The notes: generated from the sequence alone by a model not told the origin. Shown: positions 21,001 to 32,230, counted from the first letter of the stretch. The stretch: DNA of 64,000 nt from Prorocentrum cordatum (GCA_963575745.1 CAUYUJ010007446.1:1067204-1131203), one strand, 5' to 3'. Program-made: numbers and translations.

Positions 21001-23944
21001 ACGCCCCGTCGCCGCCCCCCTTGGGGATGCATATTTAACATACGACTCTGCCCGATCGCTCAATTCACGAAAGCACTCATTTCATCCCAGCCAAACCGGT
21101 ATCTACCCCCCTTCCCCTCATCTCCGTCAAATGATACCATGCGTGATACCATGCGTGCGCACCCGTTTATCACAAATCACGAATGTGGGAAAACTCGCTG
21201 GAACAATAAGACGAAGTCCACACGCGCCCGTCGTTGCACGCGCATGCCAGAATCTCACTTTCGTGCGAATTTCAAACTCGAGCGTCACGAGAACATGATA
21301 AATAATGGTGCTGCACAGCGATGTTTCAAAACAGTTTGCGCGCTCTTGCTAATTCTTCAACCACACAGCTAGGTATTTCGACGTGTTCATCAAATGCTAC
21401 CAAATTGACTTTTTCCGCGCGCGCATGTCGAGATCATTCGAACGCCATTGCGCGCGCCTGGGGGGGGGGCGCGACCCCTGTCAAATAACACCCTGCGGAC
21501 CACTCGCGCCCGCGCTGGAAAGTCGGAATCTCGCCGCAGACTTCATTGCCAGCACGTGGACACCATCATCGCCACCGGCGTGATCAGCATCGGCGTTTTC
21601 ATCGCCCTTGCAGTCGTTATCATCGTCGTCGCCACCAGCATCGCCACAAACATCATCGCGTGCGCCGATGCCGACGTCGCCATGATCCCGCGCCCGCCCG
21701 CCCGCCACCGACTTGCATTGCAGTGCCCGCGCGTCAGCGCGGCCTGCGAGACGCGCTGGGAAGTGCCCAGTGATGAGCGCCACCGCGGCCGCAGCGATGC
21801 GCCAGCCAGCGACGCGCTGTCATCGCAATCGCCGCCACATGGGTTTGCAAGCCAAGTTGCGGGGCGGCGGGTAGGATGATTGCGCGGGCAGTGAAGTTGG
21901 CAACTTCAAGATCGGGAGGGCGAATTCTCTTTTGAGAAGGAAATAGGATCCACCACCCTTCCGAGGCCGTACGTATCCGCCCCCCTTGGAATGTGCAATA
22001 TACATTCGATTTTGCCCCATCGCCCGTTCTAAACATGAGCTCTATCATCCTTTTCTGGCCGGCATCGCCCCCCCCCCCTCGCCTAAATCCTTCGCCACAC
22101 ATACCGTGCGCACGCATTTCGTCTAAGTCAGCTTGCAAGAATCTCTTCCAGATGACGGGCCGAAGTGCACGCGCGCGCGTCGTCGCGCACGCATGCCGAA
22201 ATCCGCCAAAAACCCTGGGCCCCGCTAGGATTGCAAAGTCGAATGTCCAGACATCAGCCAAAGCAACCAATGCTTGGCAACAGGAGCTGACAACGAAGCC
22301 TGCGCCCGCGCTCTTGCAAGCTCTATGGAAAGCCTTTGTGTTTACAACATGTTCACCAAATGCGTTCAAACGCCCCCCCCCCCGCACGCGCGCGTCGAAA
22401 TCATTCGAGCGCCCCTGCGCGCGCGCCGTGGCAAGACTCCCCTGCAGGTAAAAAGTGCGAAGCGCACGCGCGCGCGCGCCATCGCGCGCGCGCCAGAATG
22501 CGTCAGAGACCGCAGGTGTCGCGCGGGCGCCAACGCCGAGAGCCCCGAAAACATACGAACCACAAGTGGTTCCGCAAGAGGAGCTGTCAAACAACGTCCA
22601 TGCGTTGCGCCTCTGGGATTGCTTAACAACGCAATGTGTGTTTGCAACATGCCCATCAAATGCGCCCAAACAATCCCCTCGCGCGCGCATGTCAGAATCA
22701 TTGCGACGCCTTTGCGCGCGCGACGCGGGGGTGGGGCGCGGGGGAGGGGGGCATGGCTCCTGTCATATTATTCCACGAGGGCCACTCGCGCGCGTCGACC
22801 GCGCGCGCATGTCAAACTTTCCCCAAAACCTCCCTCACCGACGCGAGGATTCCGTCATCGTCATCGGCGTGGCCAGCATCGGCGCCGTCATTGTCCTTGC
22901 CGTCGCCATCGTCATCATCGCCACCAAGGTCGCGCCTGCCGGCGTCGACATTTTCATTTTGCCGCGTCGCCGACTCGCTGAGGCGCAGCGCTGCCTGCCA
23001 GGCGCGGAGGGAAGTTCCCGGCGGTCAGCGCCAACGCGGCCGCGTCGGTCGCGGCAGACTAGGCGGCCGCTCCGCGCGCGAGCCTGCGCGCTAGCGCGGC
23101 CGCAGCGGTGCGCCAGCCAGCGCCGCGCAGTCAGCGCAGTCGTCGCCGCATGGGTCGTGCACACCAAGTTGCGGGTGGGTGGGTGGGGTGATTGCGCGGG
23201 CGCGGGAGGTGGTCACGCGCGCGGAACGCAATGTAAATTATCCTTTCTTGTTTTTTTTTGGATCTATATATATATATATAGATATAAAGAATCTACCCCC
23301 CTGGAAGTATCGATCCCTTGGTTTCGTATGGGAATTTGCACATGATTCTGCCCCATCGCCCATCCTAGTTGTGAAGTCATACGATCCCAGCCAAGCCGGT
23401 GTCACTCCCCCCCGCCATCCTCTGCAAAACATACTACGCGCGCATTCGTTGATCACATATCAGAAGTTTTCAAGAATCGCTGGCAAAAAATAAGACGAAG
23501 TGCGCACGCGCGAGTCGTCGTGCGCGCATGCCGAATTCCTTCAAAAACCCTTGGTCCAAGAAGGATTTCAACATCGAGTGTCCAACAAACATACCAAAAA
23601 AACATGGTTTCAGAACCTTGATGTGCTAAAAAAACTTTGGCGCGCGCTCTTGCGAACTCTTACGAAGACAATGGGGTTTTCAACGCTTTCAAAAAATACT
23701 ACCAAGCGGGCTTCGCGCGCGCGCATGTCGAAATCTTTCGAACGCCATTGCGAGCGTGCCGTCGCGAGAATCCTTTGCGAAAAACAGAACGAAGTGCGCA
23801 CGCGCGCGTCGTCGCGCACGCATGCCGAAATCCTTCAAAAACCGTCGGTTTTGGAAGGATGTCAAAATCGTGTGTCCAAAACATACAAAAAACACAAGGT
23901 TTCGCAACACGGATTTTCAACAAAAGCGTGCGCACGCGCTCTTG

Positions 23945-24310
23945 CGTCGTCGTCGCCGTCGTTCTCCATCCTCCTTCGTCGTTGTCGTCGTCGTCGACCT
24001 CTGTCTTTCCTTGTCGTCGACGTCGTCTTCTTTGACGTCGTCGTCGTTTCAATCGTCGTCGTTGTCGCTGTGGTCGTCCTTCCTCCTCCCTCGTCTTCGT
24101 CGTCGTCCATCGACGGCGTCTCGCCGTCGTCCCTCCTATTTCGTCGTCGTCGTCGTGGTCGTCGTCGTCGTTGTCGCCGTCCTCCCTCCTCCTTCGTCGT
24201 TGTCGCCGTCGTCGTCCTCCCTCCTCCCTCGTCGCCGTCGTCGTCGTCTTCGTTGGCGACGTCGTCGTCGTCATCGTCTTCGTCGTCGCCGTCATCGTCG
24301 TCGCCGTCGT

Positions 24311-24349
<39 letters not shown>

Positions 24350-24560
24350 TGGCGTCGTCATCGGCGTCGGCGTCGTCGTCGTCGTCGGTTTCGTCATCGT
24401 CGTCGTCGGCGTCGGCGTCGTCGTTGTCGTCGTCGTCGTCGTCGTTGTCGTCGTTGTCGTCGTCGTCGAAGTCGTCGGAGTCGTCGTCGTCGGTGTCGTC
24501 GTTGGCGTCGTCGTCGCTGTCGCTGTCGTTGTCGGCGTCGGTGTCGTTGCCAGGTGCCAT
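23945..24560. repeat. GTC/CGT microsatellite inside the third array unit
   Basis: About 600 bp of imperfect (GTC)n with CTCCTTC and GGCGTC interruptions. It yields poly-Val, poly-Ser, poly-Arg, poly-Thr and poly-Asp frames of up to 372 codons in all phases. None is a gene. Confidence 0.96.
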
Positions 24561-24776
24561 TGGAAATTCTTCACGTTTCGCGTATCCCCACCAGCCCATC
24601 TCAAAACAGCAATTCTAGCGAAGCATGCCGACAGTCGTGTTTTTCAGGCGTGTTTCCGCCTGCCCCCGCATATCTCACCTGTTCCTCCTTCCTCCCGCCT
24701 CCTTGTACATCCTCCTTGTGGTGGAAGCGGGAGAAGGACGAGGCGGAGGAGGAGGGAGAGAAAGCGCTCCTCGTGG

Positions 24777-24960
24777 TTTGAGTCGTTCGGGCTTCTCGTC
24801 CTGGTGTGAGTCGTTCGGGCCCTTCTTCCTGGTGTGAGTCGTTCGGGCTCTTCGTGGTGTGAGTCGTTCGGGCTCTTCGTCCTGGTGTGAGTCGTTCGGG
24901 CTTCTCGTGGTGTGAGTTGTTCGGGCCCCTCGTCCTGGTGTGAGTCGTTCGGGCCCCTCC
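24777..24960. repeat. Minisatellite alternating 28- and 25-bp units, 7 copies
   Basis: GAGTCGTTCGGG (one copy GAGTTGTTCGGG) starts at 24,780, 24,808, 24,836, 24,861, 24,889, 24,914 and 24,942. Spacings are 28, 28, 25, 28, 25 and 28. The difference is one missing triplet between the TTCGTC and GGTGT segments. Confidence 0.93.
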
Positions 24961-25019
24961 TCCTGCCCGTCCAGAAACGACGCCCAGGCGAGTAGAGGGT
25001 CGTCCTGATGGGCTTTTCG

Positions 25020-25150
25020 GCGTCTTGGGTGCCTCGGGGGGGCCTCTTTGGGCCGTTTGGGATCCTCTTGGGGGCCTCCTGGGGGCCTCTTGGGGCCATC
25101 TTGGGGCCTCTTGGTGCCTCCTGGGCGCTTCTTGGGGCCATCTTGGAGGA
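25020..25150. repeat. GGCCTCTTGGGG-type degenerate repeat cluster
   Basis: Tandem variants of a roughly 15-bp word (GGGGGCCTCTTGGGGCC). The same family recurs at 36,530-37,250 and 38,220-38,590 (reverse orientation), 37,670-37,830, 51,300-51,540 (reverse), 62,150-62,280 and 62,575-62,690. Confidence 0.8.
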
Positions 25151-25161
25151 AATCGATCAAA

Positions 25162-25380
25162 GAAGAGGGGAGCTTTAATTAGCGCTGCCCCCTCAGAAGG
25201 CCAAAATGGGGCCAAAACCTTAGTAAAATCAATGATTTTGGCTTGAAAGAAGAGGGGAGCTTTAATTAGCGCTGCCCCCTCAGAAGGCCAAAATGGAGCC
25301 AAATCCGTAGTAAAATCAATGATTTTGGCTTCAAAGAAGAGGGGAACATTTTTCTGGCTCCCCCCGTCGGGGCCAGAATC
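25162..25380. repeat. 87-bp tandem repeat, 2.5 copies, in frame on the minus strand
   Basis: GAAGAGGGG starts at 25,162, 25,249 and 25,336, an exact 87-bp period. Because 87 is 29 codons, the minus-strand frame 25,557-24,601 (318 codons) stays open and encodes a 29-residue repeat containing FFQAKIIDFTKVLAPFWPSE. That frame also runs through the neighbouring minisatellites and is not otherwise gene-like. The module just upstream on the minus strand (DTPHKDSG) recurs near 37,880 as DTPHKDRG. Confidence 0.9.
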
Positions 25381-26659
25381 CTTGTGAGGGGTGTCGTTTT
25401 TTAGCCCTCCCAGGAATCGAAAAAGACCCCTCCAACGACCCGCGGGACGCCCTCTCCAGGCCCAGGGGGAGGGGGGAGGGGGAGGGGTAAACCCCTCCCT
25501 GAAGGGGAAGAAGGGGGGTTGAGAACAGATTGAGCTCTCTAAACCACTCACGCCCAAAGGGCTGGTGGGATTTGTTACCTACCGTCACGATCGTATGAGG
25601 TCTTGCGACCAAGTTGCGGGTGGGAGGGTGGGATGTTTGCACGAGCAGTGGAGAGGACAGCTTCAAGACAGTCAAAGTGAATTGCACCTCGTAGCTTGCA
25701 CCGCGTGGAATTGTTCACGTGGGTTTTTCCGCTCAGAAGGAATTCGGATCTACCAATCCCCCCGACACTGGCGATGTGCAATTTACATGCGGTTGTGCCA
25801 CATCGTTCAATCTAGATAGAACTCAAACCACCCCAGCCAGTTCGGATTCGACCCCGCCTACAACCTGTTTGCCAAGAAGGCGTTGTGCGCTCGCGTGCGT
25901 GTATCAAAACCATCAATGTTCAAGAAGCCCGTCCAGAAAATAGGACGACATGCACGCGCGCGTTTGGTCGCGCGCTTGTCGGACCCGTTGAAATCGCGCG
26001 GCGTTGTCCGGATTTCGAAATCGAGCGCCCGACAACAGATTAGAAAAAAACAACGGCGCTGCAACGTGGAATTCTGGGGGACAGATCTGCGCGCGTTCTC
26101 GTTAACTCTTAAGTCTTAAGTCCACCGCGGATGTTGCGACACTCTCATCAAATGCGACCAAACAGCCGCTTCGCGCGCGAGTGCCAGAATCGTTAACACG
26201 CACGCGCGCGCGCTGGGGGGGTGGCCTGGCCCCTGTCGAATAATTCCACGCGGGCCATTCGCGCCCGTCGGCCGCGCGCGCATGTCGAACTCCGTCCAGC
26301 ACCTTGATCGTCGACGCGTGGACACCATCATCGCCATCGGCGCGATCAGCATCGGCACACCGTCCTTGGCCTTGCCGTCATCCTCGTCATCGTCATCGTC
26401 GTCACCAGCATCGCCACCATCACCTTTGCGTCTGCCGCTGTCGACGTCGCCACTGTGCCGCGCCCGCCCGAGTCGCCGACGCGCGCTGAAGCACCCGCGC
26501 GTCAGGTGGCCTGCGAGACGCGCCAGTCAGAGCCACCGCGGCTGCGTCGGTCGCCCGAACTGGCGGCCCGCTGCGCGCGCGAGCTTGCGCGCAACTCGAC
26601 GGCAACCCGACTTCGCCTGAGACGGCAACCCGACTTGGCCCGAGTTTGAAGGCGCACCG

Positions 26660-27382
26660 TTGCACCCGCCAGCTGACGTTACCCACGACGGGAACGCGGG
26701 CCACCGCGTCACAACCAACTGGCCATCACAATTGGAGGCGACCCAGATCATGAGACCGTGGCGCCGCGAGCCAGACCCATGGGCAGAATCGGATAGCATC
26801 CTTGTCTACGGCTGCACGGGGACCTTGGTAACCCACGCCCGCAATGTGAAGTCGCACATCAGCCTCGACATCCGTCAAGAAGCCTTGAGCATGCTGGACA
26901 GAATGAAGGCATGCCGTTACGATGCCCAAGAAGACGACTACCAGGCGGAGCTCCAGCTCAACGGGCTTGCAACGCGCATCCCCACCAGCACCATCATCCC
27001 AGTCCACAGCAACGCTCAGTTTTCAAGACAAGAACGGCCGATACGTGAGCAAGCTACCCCAGCGATCCCAAAGACAACCAACAGGGCAATCACAGCCCAT
27101 CCGGCCCACCAGGCGCCCAACCAGAGCCAGCCCCCACCACCGAGCAACGCGCCACGGCCCCTCTTACCATTGGACCACCCGACCTGGGACGCACACGCGC
27201 TGGCTGAAGCGCTCCGACGCTGCGGAGTGCCCGCAGGACTACCATCAGTTCCCAACCACTGTCTACCATTACCAAAGCCACGGACCGCTTACAAGTACCA
27301 GAGCACCGGCTTCGCCTGGTTTCAGCAGGTCTACTACTTCGGCCTGGACACCAGAGAAGTCACGCGGACCTCTGCAACGTGA
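26660..27382 (+). CDS. Unknown frame in A/C-rich block, first of three
   Basis: This 240-codon frame is not recognised. Its first part (to about residue 115) is ordinary in composition and includes SHISLDIRQEALSMLDRMK. The rest is Pro/Gln/Asn-rich (APNQSQPPPPSNAPRP). A second plus phase is open over 26,922-27,626, which weakens the call or signals a frameshift. The coding strand is strikingly A+C-rich, unlike the GC-balanced flanks. The same bias marks the relics at 38.65-40.85, 55.7-57.4, 59.6-60.6 and 63.0-64.0 kb, so I infer a retroelement origin. Confidence 0.35.
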   Translation: MHPPADVTHDGNAGHRVTTNWPSQLEATQIMRPWRREPDPWAESDSILVYGCTGTLVTHARNVKSHISLDIRQEALSMLDRMKACRYDAQEDDYQAELQLNGLATRIPTSTIIPVHSNAQFSRQERPIREQATPAIPKTTNRAITAHPAHQAPNQSQPPPPSNAPRPLLPLDHPTWDAHALAEALRRCGVPAGLPSVPNHCLPLPKPRTAYKYQSTGFAWFQQVYYFGLDTREVTRTSAT

Positions 27383-27471
27383 TCCGTGCACCAGGCTGGT
27401 AGAGAGTTCTATCAGGCGACAATGTCGAATATTTCTACGACGTCAACCACGACATCATCCAGTGCCCGCCG

Positions 27472-28416
27472 ATGGCGTCGCCCATCAGGACGCAGCCATC
27501 ACTGCCTCCGACGTCTCCGAGGCAACGGCCGCCGTCGCCACAAGCTCGGCCCGACTCGGCCACAACGAGGCGCCGCGGCGAGAACGAGCTCAGGGCCAGC
27601 CACGACCGCCTCAAGGCAGCAGGTGACTACGCGAGCGACAACGAGGTGACCGACCTGAAGCCTTCCGACACCGACAGAGGCCGCCTCATGCAGCCACTCC
27701 TCTCCGACCAGGACGACAGCCTCGGCGCCCAGTGGGGGGCGCTCGCAATCCTCGCGGAAGCCCACGCAGCACAGCCGCACACCACCACGATCGAACGCAT
27801 CCACGGCCCCGCCCCAAGGAACGCGCAGCAAACTCCGACGGCGACCACGCTACTGCCCGACCTCCTGACAACCGCCACCACGGAGGGCGCGGCATCCTCC
27901 GGCCACGAGGGAACGGATGGCAGGAACGACGCACGAGGTCACTTCCCAAGCCGTGAAGCACCAGGTGCGGCAACCGTAGCGACCCCAGGCGACACCGACG
28001 CATACCGCGAATCCGCTGCCGCGCACGTGGCTCCACCAGCCCATGGCTCGGTACCTGCGCCCCTCATCGTGCAGCGGGCGACGCCGTCGGCAGCATGCGA
28101 GCGCACCGCAGCCATGGCAGGAAGTGCCATCCGAGCCACCTCCGACCACCCCGCGGGACCAGGGGGCAAAAGCAGGGGAGCAGCGATCCCGAAGGCCACT
28201 GACGACACCAAGCGGAAGCGGGACGCGGCCATCGAGGTCGCAGGCCGACCACCAGGCTCACCACCACGACGCATGACAACCAGAGTGGGCAGCAAGGAAA
28301 GCATCCACGACATCATCGAGCGCCTGACCACCATCATTAGCAACGCCCAATACGACCGCGAGGGCGCGATGTCCAATATACCCCTTAGGCGATCGCTTAC
28401 CGCTTCGACAAGATGA
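27472..28416 (+). CDS. Unknown frame in A/C-rich block, second of three
   Basis: A 314-codon frame, hydrophilic and Ala/Thr/Pro/Arg-rich, with no recognised domain. The N-terminal half has an alternating acidic/basic stretch (NELRASHDRLKAAGDYASDN). The C-terminus is more structured-looking (KESIHDIIERLTTIISNAQ). It ends 4 bp into the next frame. The overlap with the downstream ATG and the matching strand bias suggest one decayed polyprotein read in two phases and not three separate genes. No catalytic motif of RT, integrase or protease was seen. Confidence 0.35.
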   Translation: MASPIRTQPSLPPTSPRQRPPSPQARPDSATTRRRGENELRASHDRLKAAGDYASDNEVTDLKPSDTDRGRLMQPLLSDQDDSLGAQWGALAILAEAHAAQPHTTTIERIHGPAPRNAQQTPTATTLLPDLLTTATTEGAASSGHEGTDGRNDARGHFPSREAPGAATVATPGDTDAYRESAAAHVAPPAHGSVPAPLIVQRATPSAACERTAAMAGSAIRATSDHPAGPGGKSRGAAIPKATDDTKRKRDAAIEVAGRPPGSPPRRMTTRVGSKESIHDIIERLTTIISNAQYDREGAMSNIPLRRSLTASTR

Positions 28417-29201
28417 TCGACATGATCGACGCAGGCAAGGCCAACATGGACACAGGAATGGACCCGGACCTCCGCATAGAATGCGACCAGGTCACGGCAT
28501 ACGTGGAAGGGGCCTTGAACAGCTACTGCAAGTCCGACGAGCCGCGGGAGGCACGCCCCTTCCACATGACCCAACGACAAAGGAACTTGGCCGATTGCGC
28601 CAACTACCAGCTGGCCCAGATGCTCAATTTCCCGAAGTACCACGGTCGCGACGACATCCCTGAGCCAGCAGAAGTAGTGCATCAGAAGAGACGTCTTCAT
28701 GAGCATCAAGGTGGCCATGCGGCACAACCCTACATCCACGCCCGCGCCATTCCATGTCACAGACTTTCAGGGGGAGACCGCAATCGAGGCAATGGTCAAG
28801 ATGGCCGAGCAGATCAACAACCAGACCCCGCTACCCCAGACGACCCACTGCCTCGGCATATCCTGCAGCCGATTCCCGACCCCCCGAAAGTCTTCGATCT
28901 GATGCAGCCTAGCCACGAGGTCATCAGGACCGCACCACGCCACGATCAACAGCTGGACCAGCAGCCGCCGACTCCAGGACCGACGGGAGCTGAGCTTTCT
29001 TACAACACCACTGCATGGCAGCCTCAGCAGATCGCGCTCATCGGGGACCAAAGTGACGGCATGGCCGCACAGCGCCAACAAGAACCACACCAGAACATGC
29101 AGCACACCACCCACGATGATTGCGATGCAGCAGCTGTGATCCGCAATGCGATCACTGACCGCAGCGCAGACCAGGGCGCGAACCCCGTGGCTCGCGAATG
29201 A
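28413..29201 (+). CDS. Unknown frame in A/C-rich block, third of three
   Basis: A 262-codon frame starting in the ATGA overlap with the previous one. Residues 1-90 look like folded protein (DPDLRIECDQVTAYVEGALN, RNLADCANYQLAQML). From about 28,690 another phase carries the plausible continuation (STPAPFHVTDFQGETAIEAM, 28,699-28,902), which indicates a frameshift. The rest is Gln/Pro/His-rich. I suspect a Gag-like protein of an unnamed retroelement, but no CCHC knuckle or protease motif is visible. A further A/C-rich tail runs to about 29,660. Confidence 0.35.
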   Translation: MIDMIDAGKANMDTGMDPDLRIECDQVTAYVEGALNSYCKSDEPREARPFHMTQRQRNLADCANYQLAQMLNFPKYHGRDDIPEPAEVVHQKRRLHEHQGGHAAQPYIHARAIPCHRLSGGDRNRGNGQDGRADQQPDPATPDDPLPRHILQPIPDPPKVFDLMQPSHEVIRTAPRHDQQLDQQPPTPGPTGAELSYNTTAWQPQQIALIGDQSDGMAAQRQQEPHQNMQHTTHDDCDAAAVIRNAITDRSADQGANPVARE

Positions 29202-29660
29202 AAGCCGCTGGCGCTCCAGCCCGCAGACTGACGCCACGGCGTCACCCACCGGAGCGACCAGCAGGAGATGGACAAGGAGGACACCCCGGTCTACCTCCCC
29301 GACCCGTGGAAACCCTGGCCGACCTTCGTAGACGCCGTCGAAGCGAACCAGCGCGACCAGCACAACCCACTACGGCGAATCAGGAGACTACCCCCTGATT
29401 GCCCACAACACCGAAGCACGCCTCGCGATTGGACCGGCCTAGCGGCGGCCAACCAGCGTGCTGCATCCTCACACCACAGCAGACAGGACCGCCAGCTGCC
29501 ACTCACCCAACCCAAGCTCCACGCTATCCTTTTACCGACGGAAGCAGCGCAGCTGGCGGCGTGGGATTCGACCTTCTCTACGGCAGTACCGTACAGCATG
29601 AACATCATTGGCGACCGCGATCAGCGCGGGCCCCCACGGGGCTTTCTCACCCACTTACGT

Positions 29661-31025
29661 GCCGCATCATTGTGACAGCCAGCGCGCGGGCCCCCGAGGG
29701 GCATTCCCACCCGCGGCGCGCGAAGGCTCCACCAACCTCCACTCCCTACCGGCTCACCTTCTTGCACCCCCACCACTCCCCACCGCACCCAACAAACCAC
29801 AATCACCTCCTCGTGCGGCGGGGCCGGGGTCGGTCATGCAGGGGCGGGACGGAAAGGGCCTCGCCGCGGGCCGTCCCGGCTAGGGCCAGGGCGGCCGCGG
29901 CCGCGCCCTCCGCCCGCAGCTAACCACCGGGGGGCCTTTCTTACCCCCCTTGCCACCTGTCCCCTGCCTTCGCTACCGTCAGCGTTCCACCCCCACTTCA
30001 AAATTCCACTGTCAGCTCCCCAGCAGCTGCGGTCCCCGACCGCCTGCTACATCATGGGGCGGGGGTGCAGATGCACGCTTGGGGCGGGGGGGATCAGCAA
30101 ACCACGCACCCGCGCCACCGCCACGGATGGCAGAGGCCACCCCCGCGCGCGGTGGAACCCCCCCAAGCAGCCACCGCCCCCGTGATCTGGGTACCCCACT
30201 CCTGCTTCGGCGGGGGAGGTACCAGTCACGGGGACGGTGGCTGCTTAGCGGGGCTTCTGATGTGCAGGGGGTGAGGCTTTTCTGCCATGTACCTTGCGGG
30301 CGTGGCCGGCGCTGCCTCGCGCCACCATTGGGGAGGGCCCGAACCTCCCTCACGCTCGCTGGAAACCCCCACGGCGACCAAGAGACCGAAATGCTGGGAA
30401 ACCTAAGCCTGCTTGTAGGCGAGGGACTCCGCCGTCGGCTTCTGGGACGCATTTGGGGTTTCCTATGGGCAGGGAGCAGCCCTTGGCCCCTTCCCCGCTG
30501 CGAGCGGCACCCAACAGAGGGCCCCGCGGAATCATCTCCGCACCGTGCCCCATTTTAGCCACCACCGCTTCCTTCATTGCATGTTTGAGCCCCTCCAACC
30601 TGTCGCGGCCGCCACCCACCTCCCTCTGCCTTCTACCCACCCACGCCCGCGCCGTGCCCATGAGCTGGAGGGTCAACGTGGAGGCCAACAGCCCCACCGC
30701 GGGAGGCAACGCAGTACAGTCCCAGAGTGAGCTGGACAGCCTCCACCCTGGACCACCCTCCATCCTCCGCACAGGCTGGCACCACTACGGGGGGAGGACC
30801 CGCGGCGCCCTCCAGGGCGGCGGCCCAAGAGGGCCAGGCGACCTGCAGGGGGGAGGATCCAACATGGGCCCGACCACCTTTTTCATACCTGTTCGAGGTT
30901 ATGACGATGCTGATGTGATGTCTCTCCTCCCTCCCTCCTGTCTGCGGGACCTTGGTCCCTAACCTTTTCGTTTTTGCTGTATTCCCCCAGGGCGACCCGG
31001 CCTCCGCGGAGGAAGCGGCTGCGTC
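29661..31025. other. No gene recognised; GC-rich with a strong hairpin
   Basis: GC-rich sequence with overlapping frames in several phases. A GCGCGGGCCCCC(A/G)(C/A)GGGGC word pair at 29,625 and 29,686 marks a short direct duplication. The hairpin at 30,158-30,253 is listed separately. Confidence 0.45.
30158..30253. repeat. 96-nt near-perfect hairpin with TTCG loop
   Basis: The two halves pair around a TTCG loop (30,206-30,209) closed by C-G. Arm blocks AAGCAGCCACCG (30,165-30,176) and CGGTGGCTGCTT (30,235-30,246) are complementary, as are the GGTACC words at 30,190-30,195 and 30,218-30,223. By hand I count about 40 pairs including G-T wobbles, with a few mismatches and small bulges. It could be a structured RNA, a foldback transposon end or a chance palindrome. 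Confidence 0.85.
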
Positions 31026-31029
31026 TGAA

Positions 31030-31445
31030 GTCACTGAAGCCATGAGGAATGAGGAGAATGAGGAGGAGGAGAAGGACGACGACGATGAGGCGGTGGAGGA
31101 GGAGGAGGAGGAGGAGGAGGAGGAGGAGGGGGAGGAGGAGGAGGAGGAGGGGGAGGAGGAGGAGGGAGGAGGAGGGAGGAGGAGGAGGAGAGGAGGAGGG
31201 GGAGGAGGAGGAGGAGGGAGGAGGAGGAGGAGGAGGAGGAGGAGGAGGAGGGGGAGGGAGGGACGAGGATGAGGAGGAGGAGGAGGAGGGGAAGGAGGAG
31301 GAGGAGGAGGAGGAGAAGGAACACGAGGAGGAGGAGGAGGAGGAGGAGGAGGAGGATGAGGAGGAGGAGGAGAAGGAGGCGGAGGAAGAGGAGGAGGGGC
31401 ACGAGCGGGAGGATGAGAACGAGCTCGACGAGGAGGACGAAGAGG
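31030..31445. repeat. GGA/GAG microsatellite
   Basis: Over 350 bp of imperfect (GAG)n, producing long Glu, Arg, Gly, Ser, Pro and Leu frames in all phases on both strands. None is called. Confidence 0.96.
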
Positions 31446-32069
31446 CGGATGTAGCATGGGTTTGACGCCCCGACGAGTCAGGAGCCAGCGAACCGACCAG
31501 AGCTCGAGCCAGGACGCACGACCTCCCCCCGGGTCGTCCCAGAGCGGGGCGACAGAGAGAATGCCGTACAAGCTGACCAGGCCGCTCCGGCTCCCTGGCG
31601 AGCCTTCCTTGCACGCTCGCTCCCACTGCCACGTCGCTGCCCTTCTCGCACGGGCTGCGACTTCACCTCGGACTCGCCCTGAGCCCATCGCTGTAGCGGA
31701 TGACTTCGGGCTCGGCCTTGAACTTCGGCTTCCAGCCTGCTCTGGCGACGTCGGGCTGCAACTTCGCCTCGGATATGCCCTGAGCTCAGCACAGAAGGTG
31801 ATGACATCGGGCTCCTACCCACACGACTCCGGCACCCGTGTCCATCCCTCCGGTTCCTGCGCTCATCCTTCGGATTCCTGTTGTCGTCTGTCCGATTCCG
31901 GCCCCTACGGCTTCGGTTCCACATGGTTCGAAATAGCACACGATCAGCAATGGCACGAAGGTCTTCACGAGCATGCCCTCAATTGCAGGCATGATTGGTT
32001 TCACCATCCCCAGACAGCACGTGTCTCTTCGACTTTGCGCTCACGTTCTCATTAGATACAGCACCTGAT

Positions 32070-32230
32070 TAAGAAACCTCATCCGAAAAGTTGGGCCAAC
32101 GTTTCTTAACAAACTTGCCCGAAAGTTTGCCCAGGTTCGTGAGCGCGTTCGCCTCTCCAGCGTTAAAATCAGAAGTTGGCCCAGGCTGTTTCAAAGAAAC
32201 GTTTGGGAAACTGGCCCAGGATTCTCGACT
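32070..32230. repeat. Four degenerate AAGTTGGCCCAGG repeats
   Basis: AAGTTGGGCCAACG (about 32,088), AAGTTTGCCCAGG (about 32,122), AAGTTGGCCCAGG (about 32,171) and AAACTGGCCCAGG (about 32,207) recur, with AACGTTTCTTA/AAACGTTTGGG words between. The block is A/T-richer than its flanks. It may be a miniature element; TAAGAAACCTC at its edge recalls the CAAGAAACCTC words at 42,047-42,131. Confidence 0.5.

Larger units (their letters stand above)
21030..26650. repeat. Array of four related 1-2.4 kb units
   Basis: Four units share ordered landmarks: a TGCCCCATCG-type block (about 21,045, 22,010, 23,350, 25,795), CGCGCATGCCGAAATCC words, a GCGCG-rich segment with CCCTGTCAAAT, ATCATCGCCACCGGCG-type words (21,563 and 26,319), and AAGTTGCGGG (21,854, 23,166, 25,611). 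Approximate units are 21,030-21,900, 21,900-23,210, 23,210-25,650 and 25,650-26,650. The third is enlarged by a GTC microsatellite and two minisatellites. No selected coding frame is visible. Confidence 0.75.

Noticed and set aside
23945-24618. Val- and Ser-rich frames as a membrane or mucin protein
   Set aside because: Encoded by the GTC microsatellite in every phase; not hydrophobic by selection.
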